Below are positions 38,424-47,452 of a stretch of DNA of 64,000 bases, in pieces. The notes under the pieces were generated by a model. That model saw only the letters and a list, made by a program, of their open reading frames with translations. It was not told the DNA's origin and did not search any database. Positions within the stretch are counted from its first letter, which is position 1, and every line of letters starts with the position of its first letter. The stretch is from Lysinibacillus sp. FSL M8-0337 (GTDB taxonomy: Bacteria > Bacillota > Bacilli > Bacillales_A > Planococcaceae), in contig NZ_CP151996.1 in the NCBI RefSeq assembly GCF_038593855.1, positions 3,100,001 through 3,164,000 on the forward strand, in the 5' to 3' direction. A program made the translations under genes and the position numbers.

Positions 38424-39305
38424 TTATTCTTCGTCAGATGTTGTTAAATACGTAAAGTATGTACCAAGCGACTTCACCTTGCAACCAAGTGCCGCCAGTT
38501 CCTCCATAGCTCCTCGCATCATTGGGTCTTTTTCATCTGCTAAAACATCAATCATGAAGAAATAATCTCCAAGACCTGTTTTTAATGGACGTGATTCAAT
38601 TTTACTTAAATTTAATTGTCGCCATGCAAATACCGATAAAACTTGGTGTAAAGCCCCTGAGCGATCTGTCGGTAATGTAATCATAAAAGTTGTCTTTGCT
38701 TGCCCTTCTGATAATTCCTGTGGTAATCGCTTATTTTGTTTTGATAATACAAAGAAACGAGTATGATTAAAATGAAAGTCATGAATATTGTCTTGCACGA
38801 TAGTTAAACCGTATTTTGCGGCGGCGGCTGCATTACCAACTGCAGCAATACATTTATCAGGATTTTCGGATACAAATTTTGCAGCGGCTGCTGTTGATGT
38901 TGTTTGATGTAACGGTACATCACTAAAACGATAAAATAAATATTTGTGGCATTGAGCTAATGCATGCGGATGTGAATAAACACCTTCAATCGATTCCCAA
39001 TTGTCCTTCTGCGCTTCATTGACCATTAAGTGTTGTTGAATTTTTAGCTGTAGTTCACCGGTTACATAAAGCGTTGCCTCATGGAATAAATAATCCAGTG
39101 TTAGCGGAACTGAGCCCTCTAGTGCATTTTCTAATGGTACAACTGCTAAATCAACTTTCCCCTCTGCCACGGCCTCAATACATTCTGGGATTGTTGTACA
39201 TGGAACAAGCCAGTCAGTTGGAAAAATAGATTTTGTAGCTAAATATGTAAATGATGCTTCTGGTCCTAAATATGCAATACGCTTTTCCCACTGTTGCTCT
39301 GTCAT
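38424..39305 (-). CDS. pheA: Prephenate dehydratase
   Basis: Converts prephenate to phenylpyruvate in phenylalanine synthesis; 293 aa from ATG 39305, which follows GGAGGAGGTC. The catalytic region includes YLGPEASFTYLA, VPLENALEGSV and the key Thr in QTTSTAAAAKFV. A C-terminal ACT domain (TFMITLPTDRSGALHQVLSVFAWRQLNLSKIESRP) suggests feedback by phenylalanine. A longer frame to 39347 has no ribosome site. It lies 365 bases after pheB rather than directly adjacent. Confidence 0.96.
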   Translation of the reverse strand: MTEQQWEKRIAYLGPEASFTYLATKSIFPTDWLVPCTTIPECIEAVAEGKVDLAVVPLENALEGSVPLTLDYLFHEATLYVTGELQLKIQQHLMVNEAQKDNWESIEGVYSHPHALAQCHKYLFYRFSDVPLHQTTSTAAAAKFVSENPDKCIAAVGNAAAAAKYGLTIVQDNIHDFHFNHTRFFVLSKQNKRLPQELSEGQAKTTFMITLPTDRSGALHQVLSVFAWRQLNLSKIESRPLKTGLGDYFFMIDVLADEKDPMMRGAMEELAALGCKVKSLGTYFTYLTTSDEE

Positions 39306-39341
39306 CAAAATGACCTCCTCCGCTACAATTCGTAGTATATT

Positions 39342-39358
39342 AAACATTTTTAATGTTT
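39342..39358. promoter_or_regulatory. Palindrome upstream of pheA
   Basis: AAACATT-TTT-AATGTTT is a perfect inverted repeat with 7-bp arms, 37 bases upstream of the pheA start and next to a TAATAT-like -10. It is a candidate operator; no regulator is assigned. Confidence 0.4.
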
Positions 39359-39378
39359 GGAAAACTCTTGCTAAAAAA

Positions 39379-39409
39379 GAAGAGGCTATGTAAAACAGCC
39401 TTCTCTAAA
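39379..39409 (-). terminator. Terminator-like hairpin in the pheB-pheA gap
   Basis: AGAGAAGGCTG...CAGCCTCTTCT-type pairing on the minus strand (GAAGGCTGTTTTACATAGCCTC), followed by TTTTTTA. It lies 74 bases before pheA and could attenuate transcription into it. Confidence 0.5.
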
Positions 39410-39512
39410 AAGTATTGTGAAAATACGTACTGCTTTTGCTAGCTGTTTGAAATGTAATTGTGCATTTCTATTGCAGCCTTTACAAATGTTGATTGGAAAT
39501 TTCAAAAAAATT

Positions 39513-39594
39513 CCGCAGTATTTCTGCAGGATCGCGAGTTAAGCGAAACCCCACTGAGGTTTTAACTTCGGCGAGGCTTGCTCATCGCATGCGG
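39513..39594. repeat. Structured GC-rich element in the pheB-pheA gap
   Basis: Outer CCGCA (39513-39517) pairs with TGCGG (39590-39594). Inner GTTAAGCGAAACC pairs imperfectly with GGTTTTAAC. The element is clearly richer in G+C than its surroundings. It resembles intergenic structured repeats of Bacillales; no second copy was found here. Confidence 0.4.
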
Positions 39595-39645
39595 AAAGGA
39601 AGCGAAATTTTGTATCAACATCTACCAGCATTAACTACTAAAAGA

Positions 39646-39673
39646 CAAAGGGGCTTTACAAACAGCCCCTTTA
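39646..39673 (-). terminator. Terminator of spo0B-obg-pheB
   Basis: AAAGGGGCTG pairs with AAGCCCCTTT on the minus strand, followed by GTCTTTT. The stem overlaps the pheB stop codon. Confidence 0.75.
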
Positions 39674-40126
39674 CAATGCACCAGAACTAATGACTTCAGC
39701 TGACTCTACGAAATCGAGCCTTTTTAACTGCTGTATTAAGTCATCAAGTTCAGAAGTCATACTCGTCACATCCAATGATAATGTAACATTTGCACGTCCT
39801 TGAATTGGAATGGTTTGATGTATTGTCAGTACATTACAATGAGAATTTGTCACAGTTTCTAATAACTTTGCCAATGTTCCTTTTCGATCTTGAAGCTGTA
39901 AAAAGACTGTTAAAATGCGCTCCTGTACAATGGAGTGAAAAGGAAATACAGCATCACGATATTTGTAAAACGCACTGCGCGATAGATCCACTTGCTTGAC
40001 CGCATCCCAAATGGAGGAAACTGAACCACTCGATAGTAAGTGCTTCGCCTCCAACGTTTTTTGCATAGCATCCGTTAATACATCTTCACGAACTAAATAA
40101 TATCGCTGATTCGCAACATTCTTCAT
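39671..40126 (-). CDS. pheB: ACT domain-containing protein PheB
   Basis: A 151-aa protein with a C-terminal ACT domain (KGTLAKLLETVTNSHCNVLTIHQTIPIQGRANVTLSLDV). The N-terminal part (LVREDVLTDAMQKTLEAKHLLSSG...AFYKYRDAVFPF) matches the UPF0735/PheB family. It is linked to phenylalanine synthesis by its position with pheA, but its exact role is unsettled. AGGGGGAAG precedes the ATG. It follows obg by 24 bases and is the last gene of that operon. Confidence 0.92.
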   Translation of the reverse strand: MKNVANQRYYLVREDVLTDAMQKTLEAKHLLSSGSVSSIWDAVKQVDLSRSAFYKYRDAVFPFHSIVQERILTVFLQLQDRKGTLAKLLETVTNSHCNVLTIHQTIPIQGRANVTLSLDVTSMTSELDDLIQQLKRLDFVESAEVISSGAL

Positions 40127-40150
40127 ACGCTTCCCCCTAAAACACCTGTC

Positions 40151-41440
40151 TTAATCTACAAATTCAAACTCAAACTCTTGCAGACGAACTGTATCACCAT
40201 TTTGTGCACCACGTTCACGCAATGCCTCATCCACACCCATACCTCGTAATTGGCGAGCAAAACGGCGAATACCATCTTCACGACTAAAGTCAGTCATTTT
40301 AAATAGACGTTCAATCGAGTAACCACTAATGATAAATGTGCCGTCATCATCACGTGTAATCTCGAAATCTTCACCTTGTGATTCATGCTTGTACATTACT
40401 GTCGCGTCCGATTGTTCCTCTAAATCATCAAATAGAGGGAACTCTGGCGTTACTTCAAGTAAATCAGCAATAGCAAATAACAATTCTTTTAAGCCTTGGC
40501 GTGAAATCGCTGAGATTGGGAAGATTTGCACATCTTCGCCCACCTTTTTGCGGAATTCCACTAAGTTTTCTTCTGCTTCTGGCATATCCATTTTATTTGC
40601 TACAATAATTTGAGGACGTTCCGTTAAACGAAGGTTATATTGTTTTAACTCTTCGTTAATTGTTAAATAATCTTCGTAAGGGTCCCGACCTTCCATGCCT
40701 GACATATCGATTACATGCACAATGACACGGGTACGCTCAATATGGCGTAAAAATTGATGCCCTAATCCTACCCCTTCATGCGCTCCTTCAATAAGTCCTG
40801 GTAAATCCGCCATGGCAAAGCTTCGGTGATCTTCTGTTTCAATCATGCCTAAATTCGGTACAATTGTTGTAAAATGATAAGCACCAATTTTTGGTTTTGC
40901 TGCAGAGACAACTGATAACAGTGTTGATTTACCAACACTTGGGAAACCTACTAGCCCAACATCTGCTAGCACTTTTAACTCTAATATAACATTTAATTCT
41001 TGTCCTGGCTCACCTTTTTCAGAAAGTTCAGGAGCAGGGTTCGCTGGTGTAGCAAAGCGAGAATTCCCACGTCCACCACGACCTGCTTTTGCTATAATGG
41101 CTTGTTGGCCATGCTCAACTAAATCCGCGATTACAGCACCTGTTTCTTCATTCATTACAACTGTACCTGGTGGCACTTTAACAATTAAATCTTCAGCGCG
41201 TTTTCCGTGCATCCCTTTACTCATCCCGTGCTCTCCACGATCAGCTTTGAAATGGCGTTTATAACGGAAATCCATTAACGTACGTAGACCTTCTTCTACT
41301 TCAAATACAACGTTCCCTCCGTGACCACCATCGCCTCCAGCTGGACCACCATTTGGCACATATTTTTCACGGCGGAAGGCAACCATTCCATCACCGCCAT
41401 CGCCACCTTTTACATATATCTTTACGTGATCGACAAACAT
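40151..41440 (-). CDS. obg: GTPase Obg/CgtA
   Basis: Essential GTPase tied to 50S ribosome assembly, stress and sporulation initiation. It is 429 aa. The glycine-rich Obg fold (1-158; [33 protein letters not shown]) is followed by the G domain with P-loop GFPSVGKST (about 165-173), DLPGLIEGA and NKMD, and by the C-terminal OCT domain ([16 protein letters not shown]...[12 protein letters not shown]). It starts 5 bases after spo0B. Confidence 0.97.
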   Translation of the reverse strand: MFVDHVKIYVKGGDGGDGMVAFRREKYVPNGGPAGGDGGHGGNVVFEVEEGLRTLMDFRYKRHFKADRGEHGMSKGMHGKRAEDLIVKVPPGTVVMNEETGAVIADLVEHGQQAIIAKAGRGGRGNSRFATPANPAPELSEKGEPGQELNVILELKVLADVGLVGFPSVGKSTLLSVVSAAKPKIGAYHFTTIVPNLGMIETEDHRSFAMADLPGLIEGAHEGVGLGHQFLRHIERTRVIVHVIDMSGMEGRDPYEDYLTINEELKQYNLRLTERPQIIVANKMDMPEAEENLVEFRKKVGEDVQIFPISAISRQGLKELLFAIADLLEVTPEFPLFDDLEEQSDATVMYKHESQGEDFEITRDDDGTFIISGYSIERLFKMTDFSREDGIRRFARQLRGMGVDEALRERGAQNGDTVRLQEFEFEFVD

Positions 41441-41445
41441 TTAAT

Positions 41446-41982
41446 TCACTCCCTATTTGCACTCAACACATATTGCCAGCACGTATTTGTCTGCACAATT
41501 GTTTGAATGTCGAATTGTTTCAAACCTTTTTCGGTGAATGCGTCTGCACTCCACAGTCCATTTAGCGTAAATGCCAAAACAAATGTATGATCGTCAACAC
41601 GTACATCAATCGCTAAGCGCTGCTCCGTAAATGGATCTAATGTATCATAAACATGCATAACTGTTTTGTTTAAGTACTCTACAACATCCTTGTCAATATT
41701 ATTTGTGACTGGTTTTTTGATCTCACCATTAAGCTCCAGCGGTAACGCCGGATAGCGCCATCCTGCTGTTTGTAGCCACTCCATTGTTTGTGGTAATTGT
41801 AGACGATTCATGATAGACAATACTCGTAGCTGTTCCGAATAGTGTTGAATAAGTTCTTTCGATTCATCAATTCTACCTAAATCTAAATTCATGCGAATCA
41901 GTTGAAGTTGATTCACATAATCATGATTTGCAAAACGTAGTACCTCACTAATGGTTAGTGATTGATTGTTCATCCCATTCAC
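41446..41982 (-). CDS. spo0B: Sporulation initiation phosphotransferase B (Spo0B)
   Basis: Relays phosphate from Spo0F to Spo0A in the sporulation phosphorelay. It is 178 aa. The phosphorylated His is in the four-helix segment EVLRFANHDYVNQLQLIRMNLDLGRIDES (His 20). The second domain resembles a degenerate histidine-kinase ATPase fold. The order spo0B-obg-pheB matches B. subtilis. Identity rests on this motif and synteny, since Spo0B sequences diverge quickly. Confidence 0.9.
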   Translation of the reverse strand: MNGMNNQSLTISEVLRFANHDYVNQLQLIRMNLDLGRIDESKELIQHYSEQLRVLSIMNRLQLPQTMEWLQTAGWRYPALPLELNGEIKKPVTNNIDKDVVEYLNKTVMHVYDTLDPFTEQRLAIDVRVDDHTFVLAFTLNGLWSADAFTEKGLKQFDIQTIVQTNTCWQYVLSANRE

Positions 41983-42054
41983 TCCAATAAAGTTATCTTA
42001 ACTAGTATAACAAGTTTTGATGTATTTTTCCCTTAATTCTTCATTGAAATTTAG

Positions 42055-42085
42055 CCAAAAAAAGGACTGCAATAAATGCAGTCCT
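42055..42085 (-). terminator. Terminator of rplU-prp-rpmA
   Basis: AGGACTGCA pairs with TGCAGTCCT (42063-42085), followed on the minus strand by a seven-base U run. Confidence 0.92.
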
Positions 42086-42110
42086 CCGCTTTATGTCTAC
42101 TTTATTAAAA

Positions 42111-42410
42111 TTAAGCTTCTTGTGTAGCTGGGTATACTGATACTTGTTTGCGATCGCGACCTAAGCGTTCGAATTTAACAACGCCATCCACTTTAGCAAA
42201 TAGTGTATCATCACCACCACGACCTACGTTTGTACCTGGGTAAATTTTTGTACCGCGTTGACGGTAAAGAATAGAACCACCAGTTACGAATTGGCCATCA
42301 GCACGTTTAGCGCCAAGACGTTTAGACTCAGAGTCACGTCCGTTTTTAGTAGAACCTACCCCTTTTTTCGATGCGAAAAGTTGAAGGTCTAATGCTAATA
42401 ACAATTTCAT
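42111..42410 (-). CDS. rpmA: 50S ribosomal protein L27
   Basis: Ribosomal large-subunit protein near the peptidyl-transferase centre; 99 aa. It has the Firmicutes N-terminal extension [12 protein letters not shown] before [21 protein letters not shown]. The extension ends in the LDLQLF/A cleavage site used by the Prp protease to make mature L27. The ATG overlaps the prp stop by 4 bases and follows AGGAGGTGG. Confidence 0.97.
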   Translation of the reverse strand: MKLLLALDLQLFASKKGVGSTKNGRDSESKRLGAKRADGQFVTGGSILYRQRGTKIYPGTNVGRGGDDTLFAKVDGVVKFERLGRDRKQVSVYPATQEA

Positions 42411-42763
42411 TCTGTTCCACCTCCTACTTGGTTGTAGTTGATTTGGATATATTGTCCGTAATTTTGCACCATAGAATACACTTGGGCAGTCATCACTTGG
42501 ACAATTAATTGTAGTTTTGTATCAATTTCAGGCTCTAAATCTGTTGGTAAATCTACCTTCAGGTAGCCTCCACCTTCAGCTGCTTGTTCAACTTCTGGTT
42601 GTAATTGTAGTAGCGCATAAATTGCATTTACCGTGCCAATCGCAATGGTAGATGCACCTGCACATACTAAATCTTTACCTGATTCGTCGTACTCAGCATG
42701 TCCTGAAAATTCGAATGCAGACACATGTCTATTTTCATCATGATGTATCGTAACTTTTATCAT
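42407..42763 (-). CDS. prp: Ribosomal-processing cysteine protease Prp
   Basis: Cleaves the N-terminal extension of L27. It is 118 aa from ATG 42763 ([14 protein letters not shown]), which follows GAGGTG. The catalytic His is in [12 protein letters not shown] and the Cys in [16 protein letters not shown]. It lies between rplU and rpmA, the usual Firmicutes order. Confidence 0.95.
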   Translation of the reverse strand: MIKVTIHHDENRHVSAFEFSGHAEYDESGKDLVCAGASTIAIGTVNAIYALLQLQPEVEQAAEGGGYLKVDLPTDLEPEIDTKLQLIVQVMTAQVYSMVQNYGQYIQINYNQVGGGTE

Positions 42764-42777
42764 GTTACACCTCACAA

Positions 42778-43086
42778 TTAAGCATTGATTGATTCAACAA
42801 CTAATTTTGTATAAGGTTGACGGTGACCTTGTTTACGACGGTAGTTCTTTTTAGCTTTCAATTTGAAAACAACGATTTTCTTTTGACGGCCTTCTTTCAC
42901 AGCTTTAGCTGTTACTGTAGCGCCTTCTACGAATGGAGCTCCAACTTTTACGTTTTCGCCACCTACGAATAGAACTTTATCGAAAGTTACAACCTCGTCA
43001 GCTTCTACGCCTAATTTCTCAACATAGATTTCTTGACCAGCTTCTACTTTGATTTGTTTACCACCAGTTTCAATAATTGCGTACAT
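42778..43086 (-). CDS. rplU: 50S ribosomal protein L21
   Basis: Large-subunit protein binding 23S rRNA; 102 aa from ATG 43086 ([18 protein letters not shown]) after GAGGAGGTG. The C-terminal [22 protein letters not shown] is characteristic. An upstream in-frame extension to 43197 is part of the leader and is not translated. Confidence 0.97.
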   Translation of the reverse strand: MYAIIETGGKQIKVEAGQEIYVEKLGVEADEVVTFDKVLFVGGENVKVGAPFVEGATVTAKAVKEGRQKKIVVFKLKAKKNYRRKQGHRQPYTKLVVESINA

Positions 43087-43089
43087 TTT

Positions 43090-43195
43090 ACTGCACCTCC
43101 TCTTAGACTCAGACTCGCCTGTATATGAAGGTGATCCAAAGATACTTAAACCTTCCCAGAGCGGTTGTAGTAGCACGGGTGCTACAAACAATAAC
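43090..43195 (-). promoter_or_regulatory. Ribosomal protein L21 mRNA leader
   Basis: The minus-strand leader contains the stem TTGTAGCACCCGTGCTACTACAA, then CTCTGGGAAGG and a GCGAGTCTGAGTCTAAGAGG segment before the ribosome site. This resembles the known L21 leader element of Firmicutes, thought to mediate autogenous control. Recognised from memory; no covariance model was run. Confidence 0.6.
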
Positions 43196-43221
43196 ATTAA
43201 AATACTACCACACGAATTCTA

Positions 43222-43833
43222 TCAAGTCAACCTGTTCATTACATATTTCTCAAATGCTACACGATACTTGCGATATTTCCATTCTTTTAGTACTTGTAGC
43301 CATATAAATAGGCAAAGAATAGCTAAAAAAATGGTTTGTGGTAAATTTATTAAAGTTATTATGAATAGTATAGAGGCAAAAATGAGAGAAAGCGAATAAT
43401 AATATTCAACTAATCGCACGCTTGGATAAAATAAAAACAAACAGGCTAATACTATTCTGCCACCGTCGAGTGGAATGATTGGTAAGAGATTGATTGCTAG
43501 CAACACTAGTTGTACATTAATTAATCGTGTTGCAATTAACTCCGGCATGAAAAAAGCAAGGCCAATCCCCAGTATTGTGGTGATTGGTCCTCCTAGTGCA
43601 ATCCAAAGTAGTGAAGATGTCTGCACAGCTGCTGGATTTTCAAATTCAATTTCCCCTCCATAAGGTGAAATAACACATGATTTTATCTTAACGCCACAAA
43701 GCATCGCGACCAATAAATGACCCGCTTCATGCCAGAGCAACGAAGTTAAAATAATTGCATAGTAAGCAATTTGGCCACTAAAAATCATGAATAAGATCAG
43801 AGGGATACAAAGTAAGTGCAACTTAACTTTCAT
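43222..43833 (-). CDS. spoIVFB: Stage IV sporulation protein FB, site-2 membrane protease
   Basis: Intramembrane zinc protease that processes pro-sigma-K in the mother cell. From ATG 43833 it is 203 aa with several membrane helices. The zinc motif HEAGH is at residues 35-39 and the second motif LPIIPLDGGR near 115-124. GGAGACCG lies just upstream of the start. It overlaps the end of spoIVFA by 11 bases, so the complex is translated as a unit. Confidence 0.93.
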   Translation of the reverse strand: MKVKLHLLCIPLILFMIFSGQIAYYAIILTSLLWHEAGHLLVAMLCGVKIKSCVISPYGGEIEFENPAAVQTSSLLWIALGGPITTILGIGLAFFMPELIATRLINVQLVLLAINLLPIIPLDGGRIVLACLFLFYPSVRLVEYYYSLSLIFASILFIITLINLPQTIFLAILCLFIWLQVLKEWKYRKYRVAFEKYVMNRLT

Positions 43834-44377
43834 CGGTCTCCGTCGACTCAAGCCACTGTACAATTTGTTCTAAATTATAATGAGTTTTTTCCTTTTCAAT
43901 CGAAATATAGAGTTGTCCAGTCTGCTTCATGCCAATTAAATCATTCGCCTGCACAGTCGTATATGGAAGCTGTGCTAAACTATCAAGCATGCCGTAAGTG
44001 ACGGTTGTACCATCTTCATAGCTAATCGTCATCGTTTTACCTGTATATTTTGTATGGCCTGTAAAAACAACGAGTCCACTTTGCCCCGCATAAACAGGGA
44101 GGCCCACTTCATATTGCAACAAAAAACCTTCTTTAAAAACTTGCGCATTGGCGAATGTTAATAGCTCAGTTTGCCCTACATCACTTGAAACCATTATCGT
44201 TTCATCCTCTTTTTTAAGCCAACTTTTTCCGAGCTCACTTAAATATGTCATATCTGCTGAAGTTGTTACAAGCTTTCGCACCGGTGTTTCTATTACACCT
44301 TGGTCTTCTAATCGAATCACTAGTATGATTGTAGCCACAAGCAAAATCATAACTACCCATTTCCATTTTTTAAACAA
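43823..44377 (-). CDS. spoIVFA: Stage IV sporulation protein FA
   Basis: Inhibitory partner of SpoIVFB. It is 184 aa with one N-terminal membrane helix (WVVMILLVATIILVI) and an extracytoplasmic, catalytically degenerate LytM/M23-like domain (PVYAGQSGLVVFTGHTKYTGKTMTISYEDGTTVTYGMLDS). The M23 zinc ligands HxD...HxH are not seen, as expected. It is upstream of spoIVFB as in other Bacillales. Confidence 0.9.
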   Translation of the reverse strand: MFKKWKWVVMILLVATIILVIRLEDQGVIETPVRKLVTTSADMTYLSELGKSWLKKEDETIMVSSDVGQTELLTFANAQVFKEGFLLQYEVGLPVYAGQSGLVVFTGHTKYTGKTMTISYEDGTTVTYGMLDSLAQLPYTTVQANDLIGMKQTGQLYISIEKEKTHYNLEQIVQWLESTETDES

Positions 44378-44435
44378 GCTCTCATCCTTTTTTCACACTA
44401 TATGAGGCAGCATGTCCATTCATGCACAAAAAAAC

Positions 44436-44457
44436 GTGCCAGTCACTCACACAATTC
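44436..44457 (+). repeat. GTGCCAG dispersed 22-mer, copy 4
   Basis: Reads GTGCCAGTCAC then TCACACAATTC, between the spoIVFA start and the minD terminator. Confidence 0.7.
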
Positions 44458-44467
44458 AACCTGAACA

Positions 44468-44503
44468 TAAAAAACCTTTCCGCGCATACGCACGAAAAGG
44501 TTT
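44468..44503 (-). terminator. Terminator after minD
   Basis: AAACCTTTTCGTGCG pairs with CGCGGAAAGGTTT on the minus strand, followed by TTT. It starts 4 bases after the minD stop. Confidence 0.85.
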
Positions 44504-44506
44504 AAA

Positions 44507-45304
44507 TTATCTTGAAAACAATGCTTTAATTTTTGAAAACATACCTCTTTGCTCATCCTCTATAGCCATGAGCGGCACAGATTCACCTAAAATACGGCGC
44601 GCAATATTACGGTATCCTAAAGATGCTTTATTCGCTGGATCCATTACGATTGGCTCACCTTTATTTGAGGAAGAGATAACACCTTCACTATCGACGATAA
44701 TACCCAACAGGTCAATTGATAAGTGCGTCGTAATTTCATTGACATCTAGCGTATCGCCATTTTTCATCATATGCTGACGAATACGGTTAATGATAAGTTT
44801 TGGCGCAGTAATTTCTTCCTGCTCAAGCAGTCCGATAATTCGATCCGCATCGCGAACAGCAGAAATTTCTGGTGTCGTTACGACAATAGCATGGTCTGCA
44901 CCAGCTACTGCATTACGATAGCCTTGCTCAATTCCCGCTGGACAATCAATTAAAACATAATCATAGTCTCTTTTTAATTCCTCTACTAAGCTCTCCATTT
45001 GCTCAGGTGTGACAGCGTTCTTATCTGTTGTTTGAGCAGCAGGTAATAAAAATAGTTTATCATCTACACGTTTATCTTTAATTAACGCTTGATGGATTTT
45101 ACAACGTCCTTCAACAACATCAACTAAATCATAAATAATACGGTTTTCGAGACCTAAAATTACATCTAAATTTCTTAAACCAATATCTGTATCTACTAAA
45201 CATACTTTTTTCCCTTGTAGAGCCAATGCAGTCCCGAGGTTAGCCGTTGTTGTCGTTTTACCGACACCGCCCTTACCTGAGGTTATGACGATTGCTTCTC
45301 CCAC
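44507..45304 (-). CDS. minD: Septum site-determining protein MinD
   Basis: Membrane-bound ATPase that positions the division inhibitor MinC. It is 265 aa, starting at GTG 45304 (MGEAIVITSGKGGVGKTT) after GGGAGGAAGC; the longer frame to 45328 overlaps minC. The deviant Walker A motif KGGVGKTT is at 11-18. The C-terminal amphipathic helix (FSKIKALFSR) serves for membrane binding. It follows minC with one base between. Confidence 0.97.
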   Translation of the reverse strand: MGEAIVITSGKGGVGKTTTTANLGTALALQGKKVCLVDTDIGLRNLDVILGLENRIIYDLVDVVEGRCKIHQALIKDKRVDDKLFLLPAAQTTDKNAVTPEQMESLVEELKRDYDYVLIDCPAGIEQGYRNAVAGADHAIVVTTPEISAVRDADRIIGLLEQEEITAPKLIINRIRQHMMKNGDTLDVNEITTHLSIDLLGIIVDSEGVISSSNKGEPIVMDPANKASLGYRNIARRILGESVPLMAIEDEQRGMFSKIKALFSR

Positions 45305-45305
45305 A

Positions 45306-45974
45306 CTAGCTTCCTCCCTTAGACACATTTAACAATGGTCGAATATTTTTTAACGCATGAATTTGATCGTACGTAATACGCCCATCATAGCCGATAAATG
45401 CACAAGCCATGTCTGCTTGATTAATCGCTTTTACATGTTCATCTGACATTGCCTCAACTTGATCGGCAATCATTATATGTGTGGCTTCTAAACGAGATGC
45501 CGCAATAATGGCTTCCTTGTTGCCATGTACACCTGCATGCACAATTCCCTTTAGCCTACCAAGGACATATACATTACCACCAGCTTCTACACGTCCATTC
45601 GGATTCACATTCCCCACAATTACTATATCCCCCGAGGCACGTAGAATTTGTCCCGACCTGACCACTCCTACATATGTATCTTGTTGGCTTTCTATCATTT
45701 TCTGGTTGCTTTCATGGACAGTCAGTACTTCACTTTGCACTTTTGCTACAATTAGCTGTTCCGTTTCTTGAACAATTTTTACTAGCTCTTTTACTTGTTC
45801 ATCCGAACAGTATCGATAGCCTAAATGTAATTGGACATCTACCTTGCCATCGATACCGCCTTCCGAAACTTTTCCTTTTAGCTCTTCTACTAAATCGGCA
45901 TACGAACATTGATCGTCTAAACGAAGAACAAAACCGTCCTTTGTCCCCTTCATATTAACTAATTGTTTTTTCAT
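45306..45974 (-). CDS. minC: Septum site-determining protein MinC
   Basis: FtsZ assembly inhibitor. It is 222 aa. The N-terminal domain (KDGFVLRLDDQCSYADLVEELKGK) contacts FtsZ, and the C-terminal beta-helix (RSGQILRASGDIVIVGNVNPNGRVEAGGNVYVLGRLKGIVHAG) dimerises and binds MinD. GAGGTGAGG precedes the ATG. Part of mreBCD-minCD, the usual Bacillales cell-shape cluster. Confidence 0.96.
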   Translation of the reverse strand: MKKQLVNMKGTKDGFVLRLDDQCSYADLVEELKGKVSEGGIDGKVDVQLHLGYRYCSDEQVKELVKIVQETEQLIVAKVQSEVLTVHESNQKMIESQQDTYVGVVRSGQILRASGDIVIVGNVNPNGRVEAGGNVYVLGRLKGIVHAGVHGNKEAIIAASRLEATHIMIADQVEAMSDEHVKAINQADMACAFIGYDGRITYDQIHALKNIRPLLNVSKGGS

Positions 45975-46003
45975 GAATGCCTCACCTCACGTTGCTCTTG
46001 TTA

Positions 46004-46528
46004 TTAAGAAACTTCACGTGCTCTCTGTAAGACACGCGCATTAATTAGATACTTGAAGGCCCAACCAAGAATCATTAAAAATAATGTATTAGCAATGATT
46101 GTTGGCAGTAGTCGTGATTGTAAGAATTCCGTTAACGGTATTGTTGTAAAAGCGATTAGATAGAAGAATTGATAGAGTACGAATTCTAAAATTGCTACTA
46201 AAACAACTGAAATAGTTGTTGTCACAACTAAGTGCTGATGAATTATTTTCACGATAGACCCTGCTAAAAAACAAATAAGTGGATAGAGTACCGAATATAA
46301 TCCAATAATATCAATGTAAAACACATCATACAAGACACCAAAAAAAAGTCCATACATTACCGCACGTTGACGGCTGTAATAGATGGATATAAATATTAAG
46401 TATAAAATTAAAAATCGGGGTACTAGATAATAGATATGCCCACTTACTTCAATCGGTGAAAGCATAGCAAACTCTGGTTCTAGTAAAAATAGCAATACTG
46501 CAACAGAGGGAATGAGAAATCGAACCAT
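46004..46528 (-). CDS. mreD: Rod shape-determining protein MreD
   Basis: Membrane protein of the elongasome; 174 aa with about five hydrophobic helices (for example RFLIPSVAVLLFLLEP and IISVVLVAILEFVLYQFFYLI regions). GLFFGVLYDVFYIDIIGLYS is a conserved MreD segment. Its start overlaps the mreC stop by one base. Confidence 0.94.
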   Translation of the reverse strand: MVRFLIPSVAVLLFLLEPEFAMLSPIEVSGHIYYLVPRFLILYLIFISIYYSRQRAVMYGLFFGVLYDVFYIDIIGLYSVLYPLICFLAGSIVKIIHQHLVVTTTISVVLVAILEFVLYQFFYLIAFTTIPLTEFLQSRLLPTIIANTLFLMILGWAFKYLINARVLQRAREVS

Positions 46529-47439
46529 TACTTTTCCCCCTCTACAGTAGCCTTTTGTGGATTTGATAAATCTTCATTTGTCGCATCACCATCTGAACCA
46601 TCAATAATTGTCAATGTTCGTTTAGCAATAACAACATTTTCTAAAATCGAAAAATCTGCAGATGGTTTTACATAAGCCATTTTTGTTAAGCCAAAATCAT
46701 CTGTACTTACTTCCGTAATTTCTCCGATTGGTACACCTTTAGGGAAAATACCACCAAGACCAGAAGAAACTACTTTTTCTCCTTCTTTCACCGTTAAGCT
46801 AGAATCGATTCGCTTCATAATGAGTTCATTTCGTTCTTTATCAAAGCCCTCGATTAAACCGTATGCCTCTTTTTCTCCTAAAACCATCGCGGAAACACGG
46901 TAGTTAGGATTGTTTGTATATAAAAGCTCTACTTCAGATGTGAAAGGGGTTACGAGCGTAATTTTACCTACTAGCCCTTTCGCTGTCATAACTGCCATAT
47001 TTTTTTCTACCCCATGAGAAGAACCTTTATCTAAAATAATTTTTTCTTCCCATTGGTCAGGATTTCTAGCAATCACCGTTGCTTGAATTGGATTAAAAGC
47101 TTTTAAACTTTCAGCTTTTGAAAGTTCCATTAGCTTTTCATTTTCAGATTTTAAAACCAATGCTTCGGCTTGTACAGCTGCAAAATCTTCTAAGCGTGCT
47201 TTTAAACGTTTATTTTCTTCGTACGTGTTTAAGAGGGAGTCAATATTATTAAAAATACCAGTTATGTAATTTGCCGGCTTCGCAACAATAGCTTGTGCGA
47301 CGCCGACTGTATCTTTAATAATTTGCTCTGGTAAAGTTGCATTCGTCCGATCTCGTAATGAGAAGCTAATCAATGCCACAAGAAAAACCATGCCCACAAG
47401 TAGCAGTATTACTTTCTTATTGAAAAAAAACTGTGGCAT
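46528..47439 (-). CDS. mreC: Rod shape-determining protein MreC
   Basis: Elongasome scaffold outside the membrane; 303 aa. One N-terminal helix (VILLLVGMVFLVALISFSL), a coiled coil (about 65-105; NTYEENKRLKARLEDFAAVQAEALVLKSENEKL), then the MreC beta domain with ATVIARNPDQWEEKIILDKGSSHGV and VVSSGLGGIFPKGVPIGEI. An acidic tail follows. It is 13 bases after mreB. Confidence 0.96.
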   Translation of the reverse strand: MPQFFFNKKVILLLVGMVFLVALISFSLRDRTNATLPEQIIKDTVGVAQAIVAKPANYITGIFNNIDSLLNTYEENKRLKARLEDFAAVQAEALVLKSENEKLMELSKAESLKAFNPIQATVIARNPDQWEEKIILDKGSSHGVEKNMAVMTAKGLVGKITLVTPFTSEVELLYTNNPNYRVSAMVLGEKEAYGLIEGFDKERNELIMKRIDSSLTVKEGEKVVSSGLGGIFPKGVPIGEITEVSTDDFGLTKMAYVKPSADFSILENVVIAKRTLTIIDGSDGDATNEDLSNPQKATVEGEK

Positions 47440-47452
47440 TGCCTAAACCTCC

